Shown here: in pieces, positions 24,787 through 33,080 of the stretch
How the letters are laid out: each line of letters begins with the position of its first letter
Numbering within the stretch: position 1 is the stretch's first letter
Assembly (NCBI GenBank): GCA_963766725.1
Contig: CAVYBK010000017.1
Coordinates: 27,541 to 91,540, forward strand
Reading direction: 5' to 3'
Length of the DNA: 64,000 nucleotides
Origin: DATEOR01 sp963766725
GTDB lineage: Bacteria; Actinomycetota; Thermoleophilia; Gaiellales; Gaiellaceae
Program-made: the position numbers and the translations under genes
Notes under the pieces: generated by a model
Seen by the model: the letters and a program-made list of their open reading frames with translations, nothing else
What the model was told of the DNA's origin: nothing
Database searches by the model: none

Positions 24787-26063
24787 AAGCCGTCGCCTTG
24801 ATCGACGGGGAGCACTACCCGGATGTCGTCCGGGTCGCGTTCGCGGGCGTCGGGCACGAGGTGGTCGGCGCGGTCTTCCTCGGAGGCACGGAGAAGCTGC
24901 GTGGGGGAGAGGACTACGGCGTCCCGGTCTTCGAGACCCTCGAGGAGGCGTTCGAGGCCGCTGCGCCCGAGATCGTGCTCGACCTCTCCGACGAGCCCAT
25001 CGCCGACCCGCCGCGCCGCTTCCGCATCGCCAGCCGGGTGCTGGCCCGCGGGATCCCGTACGCGGGCGCGGACTTCCGCTTCGACCCGGTCCGCTTCGAG
25101 CCGTTCTCGCGCCCGGCGCTTGCCGTGATCGGGACGGGCAAGCGGGTCGGGAAGACCGCAGTGACCGGCCATATCGCGCGTCTGCTCTCGCGCGAACTCT
25201 TCGTCGTCGTCGTCGCGATGGGCCGTGGCGGACCGCAGGAGCCGGTCATCGTCGACCGGGAGCCAGAGATCGAGGAGCTCCTCGAGCTCTCACGTGCGGG
25301 CGGCCACGCCGCCTCGGACTATCTCGAGGGCGCGGCTTTCGCGAGCGTCGTCACGGTCGGAAGCCGCCGGGCGGGAGGGGGGCTCGCGGGCGCGCCCTTC
25401 TACTCCAACGTGAGCGCGGCGGCCGAGCTGGCAGCGTCGCTTTCGCCGGACCTGGTCGTCTTCGAAGGAAGCGGCGCGGCGATCCCGCCCGTCGAGGCCG
25501 GCAAGCGCATCCTCGTGGTCGGCGCCGCCCAGGACCCGGCCACGGTCATCGGCTACCTCGGCGCCTACCGCGTCCTTCTCAGCGACCTCGTCGTCCTCAC
25601 GGGCTGCGAGGAGCCGCTGGTCGACGAGGACCAGGTGGAGAAAGTGCGGCGTGCGATCGCCGAGGTGAGCGACGTGCCCGTGCTGCAGACGATCTTCAGG
25701 CCGCGCCCGGTCAGCGACGTCAGCGGGCGCAGGGTCGCGTACTTCTCGACCGCGCCGCCCGCCGCGCACGCGCGCCTCCGCGAGCACCTCCGCCGCGAGC
25801 ACGGCGCCGACATCGTCCACATCTCCGGGAACCTCTCGCGCCGGCCCGAGCTTCGCGCAGACCTCGCGTCGCTCGAGGCGCGCTCGGCCGACCTCTACCT
25901 CGTCGAGCTCAAGGCGGCCGCGATCGACGTCGTCGCAGAGACCGCCGCCGAGCGGGGAGTGCCGGTCGTGCTCTGTGACAACCAGGTGCATACGCTCGAC
26001 GGCGAGAGTCTCGACGAGCGCGTGCTCGAGCTCGCCGATTCACTCGAAGGAGCGCGCGCGTGA
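24783..26063 (+). CDS. cpgS: Cyclic 2,3-diphosphoglycerate synthetase
   Basis: 426 residues. The enzyme uses ATP to close 2,3-diphosphoglycerate into its cyclic pyrophosphate, a compatible solute and phosphate store in methanogens. The N-terminal third is a Rossmann-like domain (VKAVALIDGEHYPDVVRVAF). A P-loop follows (GTGKRVGKTAVTGHIARLL, about residues 116-134), then the family stretch MGRGGPQEP and the SGAAIPPVEAGKRILVVGA region. GTG 24783 overlaps the preceding stop (GTGA). The next gene makes its substrate, which strongly supports the call. Occurrence outside archaea is patchy. Confidence 0.85.
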   Translation: MKAVALIDGEHYPDVVRVAFAGVGHEVVGAVFLGGTEKLRGGEDYGVPVFETLEEAFEAAAPEIVLDLSDEPIADPPRRFRIASRVLARGIPYAGADFRFDPVRFEPFSRPALAVIGTGKRVGKTAVTGHIARLLSRELFVVVVAMGRGGPQEPVIVDREPEIEELLELSRAGGHAASDYLEGAAFASVVTVGSRRAGGGLAGAPFYSNVSAAAELAASLSPDLVVFEGSGAAIPPVEAGKRILVVGAAQDPATVIGYLGAYRVLLSDLVVLTGCEEPLVDEDQVEKVRRAIAEVSDVPVLQTIFRPRPVSDVSGRRVAYFSTAPPAAHARLREHLRREHGADIVHISGNLSRRPELRADLASLEARSADLYLVELKAAAIDVVAETAAERGVPVVLCDNQVHTLDGESLDERVLELADSLEGARA

Positions 26064-26773
26064 ACGACCGCCGCCCGCCCGAGTCGACGCTCTTCCCCGT
26101 GGAGGTTCATCCGCGTCTGGAGGCGCTCCGGCAGCTCGAGCTCCCGCTGCTCGTGCTCGTGGGCGGGGCGACGGGAACCGGGAAGTCGACGGTGGCGACC
26201 GAGGTCGCCCATCGCCTCGGCATCACGCGCGTCACGTCCACCGACGTCGTGCGCCAGACGATGCGCGCGTTCTTCTCCGCGGAGTTCATGCCGTCCATCC
26301 ACTACTCGAGCTTCGAGGCCGGCAAGGCCGTCTCGCGGGTGGAGGGCGACAAGCGCGACCCGAACCTGACGGGATTTCTCGACCAGACGCGCAACGTGCT
26401 CGTCGGCGTCCACGCGGTGCTGGCGCGCGCACTGGAGGAGGGCTACTCGCTCGCTCTCGAAGGAGTCCACATCGTCCCCGGGATGGTGCGCCCGCCCGGC
26501 GGCGCGCTCGTCTGCCAGGTTCTGCTCGCGATCGAGGACGAGGCCGACCACGAGGGCCACTTCTGGACACGCGATTCCGCGTCTGACGGAATGCGTCCTT
26601 TCGAGAAGTACCTGCGCGCGCTGCCCGACATCCGCCGGATCCAGGACTACCTCGTGAAGGAGGCGGCGAAGGCGGGCGTGCCGGTGATCGAGAACTCGCG
26701 GGTCGAGGAGACCGTCGATCGCGTGATCGACCTCGTGCTCGACCAGGTCGAGCGCGAGCTCGAGACGGCGTGA
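26060..26773 (+). CDS. 2-phosphoglycerate kinase
   Basis: 237 residues. The family converts 2-phosphoglycerate plus ATP to 2,3-diphosphoglycerate, the substrate of cyclic 2,3-DPG synthetase. The P-loop is GGATGTGKST (about residues 35-44), followed by the family motif RVTSTDVVRQTMRAFFS and by SLALEGVHIVPGMV and RPFEKYLRALPDIRRIQDYL, both characteristic of 2-phosphoglycerate kinases. The ATP-cone domain that precedes the kinase in some archaeal versions is absent. The start overlaps the synthetase stop by four bases and the stop overlaps the glpX-like start, so the three are translationally coupled. Confidence 0.9.
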   Translation: MNDRRPPESTLFPVEVHPRLEALRQLELPLLVLVGGATGTGKSTVATEVAHRLGITRVTSTDVVRQTMRAFFSAEFMPSIHYSSFEAGKAVSRVEGDKRDPNLTGFLDQTRNVLVGVHAVLARALEEGYSLALEGVHIVPGMVRPPGGALVCQVLLAIEDEADHEGHFWTRDSASDGMRPFEKYLRALPDIRRIQDYLVKEAAKAGVPVIENSRVEETVDRVIDLVLDQVERELETA

Positions 26774-27744
26774 ACGGGATCGCGACGCGCTGCGGCTGCG
26801 AAGCGTTCGCCGCGGTGACGGAGGCGGCTGCGCTCGCGAGCGGGCGCTGGCTCGGGCGCGGCGATGTCGAGGGCGCGGAGCGCGCCGCGTCCACGGCGAT
26901 GCGCGATGGCCTGGACGAGCTCGCCATCGACGGCCGCATCGTCGTCGGGAGCGAGGATCCGGACGACTCGCTCTCGATCGGCACGCGCGTGGGCCGCGGC
27001 GGCATGGAGGTCGACCTCGCCGTGGACCCGCTCGAGGGCCGGAGCGTGGTCGCGCGCGGCGACTACGGGGCGATGGCGATGATCGCCGTCGGCGACGCGG
27101 GGAGCTTCCCGAGCCTCCCGCAGATGTACATGCGCAAGATGGCCGTCGGCCCGGTGGCGCGGGAGAAGATCGACCTGCGGCTGCCGGTCGGCGACAACGT
27201 GCGCGCCATCGCGGACGCGTTCGGCCGCAACACGAACGACATCACGGCGATCGTCCTCGACCGGCCGCGGCACCACGACCTCATCGAGGAGATCCGCACG
27301 GCCGGCGCCCGCATCAAGCTCATCCAGGACGGGGACGTGACCGCCTCCATCACCGCGGCGATCCGAGGCACGAACGACCACCTCGCGATCGGGATCGGCG
27401 GCTCCCGGCAGGCGCTTCTCTCCGCTGCTGCGCTCCGGTGCCTCGGCGGGGAGCTCCAGGCGCAGCTCTGGCCGACCACGCGAGGCGAGATCGAGGCCGC
27501 CCGCGAGCACGGCATCGACGACGTGAACAAGGTCTTCGAGACCGACGAGCTCGCCCCGGGCGAAGTCATCGTCGCGGCGACCGGGGTGACCAACGGCGAC
27601 CTTCTCCGCGGAGTCCGCTTCCTCGCGGACAGCGCCCGGACACACTCGATCGTCATGTGCACCCGCCACAACTGGGTGCGCTTCGTGGACGGGATCCACT
27701 TCTTCGCGCGCGACCGCCGCGAGGAAGTCCGCCTGCTCGGCTAG
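26770..27744 (+). CDS. glpX: Divergent GlpX-like (class II fructose-1,6-bisphosphatase) protein
   Basis: 324 residues, GlpX fold throughout (VDLAVDPLEGRSVVARGDYG, LPQMYMRKMAVGP, LDRPRHHDLIEEIR, IKLIQDGDV, GDLLRGVRF). Several positions that bind metal or substrate in ordinary GlpX look changed: the usual GEGExDE reads GSEDPDD, the helix before it has ASTAMRD where an AVDAM-type Asp is expected, and the GAPEG metal-ligand loop reads GSRQA. The DPLEG motif remains. It may have a different substrate or be weakly active. GTG 26770 overlaps the kinase stop, tying it to the cyclic 2,3-DPG operon. Confidence 0.8.
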   Translation: MNGIATRCGCEAFAAVTEAAALASGRWLGRGDVEGAERAASTAMRDGLDELAIDGRIVVGSEDPDDSLSIGTRVGRGGMEVDLAVDPLEGRSVVARGDYGAMAMIAVGDAGSFPSLPQMYMRKMAVGPVAREKIDLRLPVGDNVRAIADAFGRNTNDITAIVLDRPRHHDLIEEIRTAGARIKLIQDGDVTASITAAIRGTNDHLAIGIGGSRQALLSAAALRCLGGELQAQLWPTTRGEIEAAREHGIDDVNKVFETDELAPGEVIVAATGVTNGDLLRGVRFLADSARTHSIVMCTRHNWVRFVDGIHFFARDRREEVRLLG

Positions 27745-27746
27745 CG

Positions 27747-28499
27747 CTAGACCAACTCCAGGACGCGTTCGGTGTGGATGAGGCGCGCGGCCTCCTCGCG
27801 CGAGTGGATGCCGAGGCGGCGGTAGGCGTTCTTCACGTGCGTGCGGACGGTGTGCGGCGAGATGACGAAGATGTCCGCGATCTCGACCGCCGACAGGCCC
27901 TCGCTGTAGAGCGCCAGGATGGTGAGCTCGCGGGGCCGCAGCAGCTTCGCGACACGGGCGGGCGCGTCGATCGCAGCAGTCAGGCTTTCGCGCGCCGCCC
28001 GCTGCGCTGCGTCCTCGAGGGTCGCCCGGCGGCGATCTGCGCCCTTCAGCATCGGACCGATCCGCTCGGCACACGACCGAAGCCGCCCACGTTGCTCTTC
28101 GGTCGGCCGGCGCTCCGTGCGGCTCGCGACCGTGATCGTCCCGATCGGATCGCCGTCGGCCTTCAGCCAGTCTCCGTCGAGCCATGAGAAGCCGAGCGCG
28201 GCGGCGAGGCTGTGCCGGCTCTTGAGCGCGAACAGGGCCCGCGCCTGAGCGATGCTCTGGAGATGGAAGACCGGATTGCGCCGGTCGTGCGCCGGGATCC
28301 CCTCGCTCGCGACGACATGAAGATCGCCCTCGCGGTCGGAATCGCGCAGCCGGATGGCGACCGTCTCGACCCCGACCGCCACGGGCAGCTTGCGGGCAAC
28401 GGCCTTCAGGCCTTGCGCAAAGCTCGACGGCGCCAGCTGCTCGACGGCTTTGTCAAGCTCGGTCGCCGCGAGCTCGTCGGCTGCGACCGCCCTCCTCAT
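27747..28499 (-). CDS. GAF-like LuxR-family transcriptional regulator
   Basis: 250 residues. The N-terminal 170 residues resemble a GAF-type sensor domain (VGVETVAIRLRDSDREGDLH, then LGFSWLDGDWLKADGDPIGT). The last 65 are a LuxR helix-turn-helix (LRPRELTILALYSEGLSAVE, ISPHTVRTHVKNAYRRLGIH). No receiver domain is seen, so it probably responds directly to a ligand. It is convergent to the glpX-like gene with a two-base gap. ATG 28499 is the first start before the recognisable domain. The target genes are unknown. Confidence 0.82.
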   Translation of the reverse strand: MRRAVAADELAATELDKAVEQLAPSSFAQGLKAVARKLPVAVGVETVAIRLRDSDREGDLHVVASEGIPAHDRRNPVFHLQSIAQARALFALKSRHSLAAALGFSWLDGDWLKADGDPIGTITVASRTERRPTEEQRGRLRSCAERIGPMLKGADRRRATLEDAAQRAARESLTAAIDAPARVAKLLRPRELTILALYSEGLSAVEIADIFVISPHTVRTHVKNAYRRLGIHSREEAARLIHTERVLELV

Positions 28500-28541
28500 G
28501 TGCGTTTCAGTGCTCGTCCCAGGATGGTACGTAACCGCGGC

Positions 28542-28547
28542 TACACT
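28542..28547 (+). promoter_or_regulatory. -10 element of the MIP18-family gene
   Basis: TACACT ends six bases before ATG 28554 with no Shine-Dalgarno; a leaderless transcript is likely. Confidence 0.5.
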
Positions 28548-28553
28548 GGCCCT

Positions 28554-28853
28554 ATGCCCACGCGGGAAGAGGTGATCGAGGCGCTCCGGATCGTCGAGGA
28601 CCCGGAGCTCGGCATGGACATCGTCGAGCTCGGGCTGCTCTACGACGTCGCCGTCGACGGCTCGAAGGTGCACGTGACGTATTCGCTCACGTCCATGGGC
28701 TGCCCGGTCGGCCCGATGCTCGAGCAACAGATCACCGAGACGGTCGCGGAGATGCCGGGCGTCGACGACGTCGAGTCCGAGCTGACCTGGGACCCGCCGT
28801 GGACACCGGAGAAGATGTCCGACGACGCGAAGTTCATCCTCGGCTTCGGCTAG
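28554..28853 (+). CDS. MIP18/SufT-like iron-sulfur cluster assembly protein (DUF59)
   Basis: 99 residues. The protein matches the MIP18 family: REEVIEALRIVEDPELGMDI near the start and VTYSLTSMGCPVGPMLEQQI with the family's conserved Cys. Members help maturation of iron-sulfur proteins (SufT) or are parts of aromatic-CoA oxygenases (PaaD). The variant here is stand-alone, with the C-terminal segment DPPWTPEKMSDDAKFILGFG seen in actinobacterial forms. It is monocistronic between divergent and convergent neighbours. Confidence 0.87.
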   Translation: MPTREEVIEALRIVEDPELGMDIVELGLLYDVAVDGSKVHVTYSLTSMGCPVGPMLEQQITETVAEMPGVDDVESELTWDPPWTPEKMSDDAKFILGFG

Positions 28854-28859
28854 CGGCGG

Positions 28860-29843
28860 CTAGTCGCTGATCTTCAGGACGACCTTGCCGAACTGCTTGC
28901 CGCTCTCGAGGTGCTCGTGCGCGGCAGCCGCCTCGCTGAGCGGGAAGACGCGGTCGACGATCGGCTTCGCGGCACCGCGCGCCACGAGGTCGTAGACACC
29001 CGCGAAGTCGGCGCGCGTCCCCATCGTCGAGCCGAGGATCGACAGCTGCTTCCACCAGATCCGGTGGAGCTGAGCCGGCGGGTTCGGGCCGCTCGTCGCA
29101 CCGCAGACGACGATCCGCCCCTCGGTCGCCGCAGCCTGGAGCGAGGTCTTCCAGGTCGCTTCGCCCACGTGCTCGACGACGACGTCGGCGCCGTGGCCGC
29201 CCGTCGCCTCCTTCACGGCCGAGGCGACGTCGCCGGTCTCGTGGTTGACGACGGCGTCGGCGCCGAACTCCTGCGCCCGCTCGAGCTTCTCGTCGCTCGA
29301 GGACGTCGCGATCACGCGGGCGCCGAGAGCCTTGGAGAGCACGAGCGCCGCCGAGGCGACGCCGCCGCCCGCTCCCCAGACGAGGACCCATTCGTCCTCC
29401 TGGAGGTTCGCGCGCGTGACGAGCATCCGGTAGGCGGTCTCGAAGACGAGCGGGAACGCGGCAGCCTCCTCGAACGAGAGGCCGCCTGGGAGGGGGTGGA
29501 CGTACTCCGCCGGCACGGCGATGAGCTCCGCGTGGGTGCCGTCGGTGTGCTCCCCGATGATGTGCGCACCGTCCTCGAGGCCGGGGTTGATGACGACCTC
29601 GTCTCCGGTCACAAATCCCTCGGTTCCCTCGCCGAGCGCCTCGACCACGCCGGCCCCGTCGGCGCCGAGGATCCGGGGCTTGGGAGCGGAGGGAAGACCC
29701 TGGCGCGTCCAGATGTCCAGGTGGTTGAGGGAGGCCGCTCGCAGGCGAATCAAGACCTCGCCCGCGCCGGCGACCGGATCGTCCGCGTCCTCGTAGCGCA
29801 GGACCTCGGGACCGCCGTCCTCGTGGATGCGCACCGCTTTCAC
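28860..29843 (-). CDS. Zinc-type alcohol dehydrogenase-like / quinone oxidoreductase (MDR family)
   Basis: 327 residues, medium-chain dehydrogenase/reductase. The GroES-like N-terminal half (GEVLIRLRAASLNHLDIWTR) is followed by a Rossmann half with WGAGGGVASAALVLSKALGA. The Cys set of the structural zinc and the catalytic Cys-His pair are not evident (LNHLDIW replaces the catalytic Cys), which places it with zinc-free NAD(P)H:quinone reductases acting on quinones or enones. The start is GTG 29843, divergent from queG with only 41 bases between. Confidence 0.87.
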   Translation of the reverse strand: MKAVRIHEDGGPEVLRYEDADDPVAGAGEVLIRLRAASLNHLDIWTRQGLPSAPKPRILGADGAGVVEALGEGTEGFVTGDEVVINPGLEDGAHIIGEHTDGTHAELIAVPAEYVHPLPGGLSFEEAAAFPLVFETAYRMLVTRANLQEDEWVLVWGAGGGVASAALVLSKALGARVIATSSSDEKLERAQEFGADAVVNHETGDVASAVKEATGGHGADVVVEHVGEATWKTSLQAAATEGRIVVCGATSGPNPPAQLHRIWWKQLSILGSTMGTRADFAGVYDLVARGAAKPIVDRVFPLSEAAAAHEHLESGKQFGKVVLKISD

Positions 29844-29849
29844 GGGCGG

Positions 29850-29855
29850 ATCCTA
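29850..29855 (-). promoter_or_regulatory. -10 element of the quinone reductase gene
   Basis: TAGGAT on the minus strand ends six bases before GTG 29843. It shares the 41-bp divergent gap with the queG element. Confidence 0.5.
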
Positions 29856-29870
29856 ACGGCCGCGCGCTGG

Positions 29871-29876
29871 TACCTT
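29871..29876 (+). promoter_or_regulatory. -10 element of queG
   Basis: TACCTT ends eight bases before ATG 29885, with no Shine-Dalgarno. Confidence 0.45.
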
Positions 29877-29884
29877 CCGCTTGT

Positions 29885-30877
29885 ATGCAGCAGGCGGAGC
29901 TCAGTCGCCTGGCCGTGCAGCTCGGGCTCGACGCCGTGGGGGCGGCACCCGCCGAGCCTTACGCGGAGACCGAGCGGCACATCCGCGAGCGCCGCGCCCG
30001 CGGCCTCTTCGCGCGGATGCGGTTCACGATGGCCCAGCCCGAGGTGAGCTGCCACCCCGAGTCGCTCTTGCCCGGAGCGCGCTCGGTCGTCTCCGCAGCG
30101 CTCTCCTACTACGCGCCCGGCCCCGATGTCGAGCCTGGAGAGGGGCGCCTTCCCCGGTACACGTGGAGCGACCGCTACGCCGAGCTCCGCACGAAGCTGG
30201 AGCGGCTCGGGGAGCGCATCGGCGGGGAGTACCGCGTGCTCGTGGACGAGAATCAGCACGTCGACCGGGAGGGCGCCTCGCGCGCAGGGGTGGGGTTCTA
30301 CGGGAAGAACACGCTGCTCATCACCCGTCGCCACGGATCCTGGGTCGTCCTCGGGACGGTCGTCACCACCGCCGAGATCGAGCGCAGCGCGCCGCTCGAC
30401 CTCGACTGCGGCTCGTGCACGCGCTGCATCGACGCCTGCCCGACCGGGGCGCTCGACGATCCCGGCGTCCTCGACTCGACCAAGTGCCTGTCGTACTGGA
30501 GCCAGGCGCCCGGTGCCGTGCCTGCCGAGTACCGCGAGGAGATGGGGTCGTACGTGTACGGGTGCGACATCTGCCAGGACGTCTGCCCCTGGAACCGCGG
30601 CACGGAGAAGCGCCACGCGGGCGCCGGCCTCCCGGAGAGCGCCGAGCCCGTCGTCTCCCTGGTCGACTGGCTCGAGGCGGCGGACGACGACCTCAGGGCG
30701 CGGTACGACCGGCTCTACTTCCCCCGCAACGACCCCCGCTACCTGCGCCGAAACGCGCTCATCGCCGCGGGGAACTCGGGCGACGCCGCACTCGTCCCGG
30801 CGGTCGAGCGCTGGAGCGAGAGCGGCGACGACCTCCTCCGCGAGCACGCCGAGTGGGCGCTGGAGCGGCTGCGATGA
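29885..30877 (+). CDS. queG: Epoxyqueuosine reductase QueG
   Basis: 330 residues. The last step of queuosine synthesis reduces epoxyqueuosine in tRNA with cobalamin and two [4Fe-4S] clusters. The N-terminal cobalamin-binding region (GLFARMRFT, HPESLLPGARSVVSAALSYY, and GVGFYGKNTLLI with the conserved loop) is intact. The clusters are held by CGSCTRCIDACP and CDICQDVCP (about residues 178-237). A HEAT-like C-terminal part follows (YLRRNALIAAGNSGDAALVP). The queA and tgt genes lie 12 kb downstream, so the organism should make queuosine-modified tRNA. The stop overlaps the start of a kinase fragment (ATGA). Confidence 0.93.
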   Translation: MQQAELSRLAVQLGLDAVGAAPAEPYAETERHIRERRARGLFARMRFTMAQPEVSCHPESLLPGARSVVSAALSYYAPGPDVEPGEGRLPRYTWSDRYAELRTKLERLGERIGGEYRVLVDENQHVDREGASRAGVGFYGKNTLLITRRHGSWVVLGTVVTTAEIERSAPLDLDCGSCTRCIDACPTGALDDPGVLDSTKCLSYWSQAPGAVPAEYREEMGSYVYGCDICQDVCPWNRGTEKRHAGAGLPESAEPVVSLVDWLEAADDDLRARYDRLYFPRNDPRYLRRNALIAAGNSGDAALVPAVERWSESGDDLLREHAEWALERLR

Positions 30878-31046
30878 GCCGGGACCTCGAGCGCCGCCGC
30901 CACATCGAGCTCTGGATCTGCTGGGTGCGGCTCATCGCCGTCCCGTTCGGGGTGGTCGAGGTGGCCTTCCTCAGCAATGGCTATCCGCCTACGAGTCGTA
31001 CTGTCTCCGCCCGGCTCGGCTTGCCTCCTTTGCGGCGTCGGCGTAG
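30874..31046 (+). pseudogene. N-terminal fragment of a sensor histidine kinase
   Basis: ATG 30874 overlaps the queG stop and gives MSRDLERRRHIELWICWVRL, then IAVPFGVVEVAFLSNGYP, the start of a membrane sensor kinase of a type I associate with actinobacteria. The match continues one frame over (SAYESY) for a few residues and then ends at a TAG at 31044. The rest of the sensor and the catalytic domains are gone; the convergent PafBC gene ends six bases later. This is a truncated remnant left by a deletion. The kinase assignment from about 45 residues is inference. Confidence 0.55.
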
Positions 31047-31051
31047 AGCGG

Positions 31052-33061
31052 CTAGGAACGTGCTTTGGCCGGCCTGCGCCCGAGCTCCTTCTTCAGGCGC
31101 TTGGCACGCGTGAGGATCTCGCTGCGGACTCCCGCCGGCTCGATCACCTCTCCCTCGCCGCGGTGGGAGAGGATCTCGCCTACCAGGTACTCCATGCTCC
31201 CGAAGCGCAGCTCCTCGAGGGCGTAGCCCTTCGCGAGCGGCAGTGCGCCGCGCTCGAGCCGCCAGCGGCCGAGCGCGGGGAAGAAAAGGACGCGGGCGGT
31301 GCTGGCGTCCGAGAGCTTCTTGGGCACGAGCTCGGGGCGGGGCTCGAAGGTCTCGTCGAGGAGGTCGGCGCGCTTCATGCGGTCGATGCGGAAGCTGCGC
31401 TGCGCGTCCTTCGTCCGGTCCCAGCTGTGCACGTACCACCAGGGGAGCTCGCGCTCGAGAGCATGCGGCTCGATCGTGCGGACGCTCGTCTCCTCGCCGA
31501 CGGCGGTGTATTCGATCTCGACGAGCCGGTGCTCGGTGCTCGCGCGCGAGAGCGTGGCGATGAGCTGCTCCTCGGCCGTGACCGCCTGGCGCTCGGGGCC
31601 CTCGTCGACGTCGAACTCGCCGAAGGTCTCCTCGAGCTTGCGCCGCACGCGCTCGAGCGGCGTGTGGGCTTCGGCGGCGATCATCGGGCCTACGAACTCG
31701 AGGGCGAGCCGAATGGCGCGGGCCTCGAGCGGCGTCAGCCTCGGCGGGCGCCGGAAGGTGTCGCCGAAGAGCTCCTTCTCGACGTAGACCTCGTCGTCTT
31801 CGAGGGCCGAGTAGACCGCGTAGCAGCCGCCGCCGAAGTTGACGAGGTTGAGGAGCTGGAGGTGGTCGTCCAGCTGGTCGGCCGGAATCTTGAAGCGCTC
31901 GACGATCTCGTCCGCGGGGATCCGGGCGGAGGTCGTGTTTCCGCAGCTTGCGAGCAGGAATGCCAGCAGCGCCTGGAGGACGCCGAAGCGCTCCGGCGCG
32001 ACTGGTCCTGCCGGCCGCTCGAGCGGTTCCGCCACCTGTCGCGACGCGGCTGCGCGCGGCGGCTTCGTCGGCTCGCCTTCGTGGCTCTCGATCACCTTGT
32101 CGATTCCCGCGCGGACGAGGTCGACGAGCTCGGGCGGCGAGAGGGGGCGCGCGCGACCTTCCTGGCGGAGCACCCAGCCCGCGAGCTGGCCGAGTTCCGC
32201 GTACTCGGTGGTGAAGACGCCGTCCTCCACGCTTCCGCGGTCGATCATGCGCTCGACCCACCAGGCGGTGTCCCCGTCGAGCTCGATCGTCGCCTCGCCG
32301 ACCGGGTCGCCGAACTGCCAGTCCTGCTTGCCCCGGTATTCGGCGGGCTCGAATTCCTCCGGCATGCGGAAGTCGCGCTCCCGCCGGGTCGCAAAGCGGA
32401 TGTCGCCGCGAATCCGCGAGACGCGGAAGGTGCGCATCGCGTCGCGGTCGTGGTCGTAGCCGATCACGTACCAGGAGCCGCGGTCGGGGAGGAGGGCGTA
32501 GGGATTCACCGTGCGCTCGGACTCGACGTCGCGGCCGATCGTGTAATACGGGAACTTGACCGTGCGCTGCTTCGAGATCGCGTTCTCGAGCTTCGTCAGG
32601 CGGCCGGACATCTCGGCCGAGTAGTCGGGGTCACGGACCTCGATCCGCACGGCGGCCTCGGTCGGCTCCTCGTCGAAGCCAGGCCGGCCGAGGGCGAGGT
32701 TCTGGAGGGCGAGGCGCAGCGGCTCCGCGTAGGCGAACTGGCCTTCGAGCATGTAGAGCGCGGTCTGCAGCGCCGCGAGCTCGTCCTCCTCGAGCCGGAG
32801 CTCCGGCAGGAAGTAGTTCTCGGAGCGAAGCGTGTAGAGCTCCTCGCCCGTGAACTCGTCGCGCTGCGAGTGGAGCGGGACGCCGAGGGCGATCAGCTCC
32901 GTGCGGTCGGAGTAGAACCGGCGCGCGAACGCCTCGTCGGACATCTCCGAGTAGCCCTCGACGGTCGACTTGATGTCGCGCGCGGTGAGCGGTCTCCGCT
33001 CGGCCATCAGGAAGGCAACGAGCGAGAGCTGGCGGATCAGCTTGTCGGTGTCGTGTGACAG
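31052..33061 (-). CDS. pafBC: Fused PafB-PafC WYL-domain transcriptional regulator
   Basis: 669 residues containing two copies of the winged-helix plus WYL layout. The first half (LIRQLSLVAFLMAERRPLTA to RVSRIRGDIRF) matches PafB and the second (LQALLAFLLASCGNTTSARI to FRIDRMKRADLLD) matches PafC. PafBC controls the RecA-independent DNA damage response in mycobacteria and is often two genes; here it is one. No ATG, GTG or TTG is in frame at the family start; CTG 33061 (giving SHDTDKLIRQLS) is the best candidate. The DNA damage polymerase gene dinB is divergent 19 bases away, which suits a shared regulon. Confidence 0.87.
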   Translation of the reverse strand: MSHDTDKLIRQLSLVAFLMAERRPLTARDIKSTVEGYSEMSDEAFARRFYSDRTELIALGVPLHSQRDEFTGEELYTLRSENYFLPELRLEEDELAALQTALYMLEGQFAYAEPLRLALQNLALGRPGFDEEPTEAAVRIEVRDPDYSAEMSGRLTKLENAISKQRTVKFPYYTIGRDVESERTVNPYALLPDRGSWYVIGYDHDRDAMRTFRVSRIRGDIRFATRRERDFRMPEEFEPAEYRGKQDWQFGDPVGEATIELDGDTAWWVERMIDRGSVEDGVFTTEYAELGQLAGWVLRQEGRARPLSPPELVDLVRAGIDKVIESHEGEPTKPPRAAASRQVAEPLERPAGPVAPERFGVLQALLAFLLASCGNTTSARIPADEIVERFKIPADQLDDHLQLLNLVNFGGGCYAVYSALEDDEVYVEKELFGDTFRRPPRLTPLEARAIRLALEFVGPMIAAEAHTPLERVRRKLEETFGEFDVDEGPERQAVTAEEQLIATLSRASTEHRLVEIEYTAVGEETSVRTIEPHALERELPWWYVHSWDRTKDAQRSFRIDRMKRADLLDETFEPRPELVPKKLSDASTARVLFFPALGRWRLERGALPLAKGYALEELRFGSMEYLVGEILSHRGEGEVIEPAGVRSEILTRAKRLKKELGRRPAKARS

Positions 33062-33067
33062 GGGACC

Positions 33068-33073
33068 TATTCT
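33068..33073 (+). promoter_or_regulatory. -10 element of dinB
   Basis: TATTCT ends seven bases before GTG 33081. It lies in the 19-bp gap to the divergent PafBC gene, so binding there could affect both. Confidence 0.5.
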
Positions 33074-33080
33074 TTCAGTC

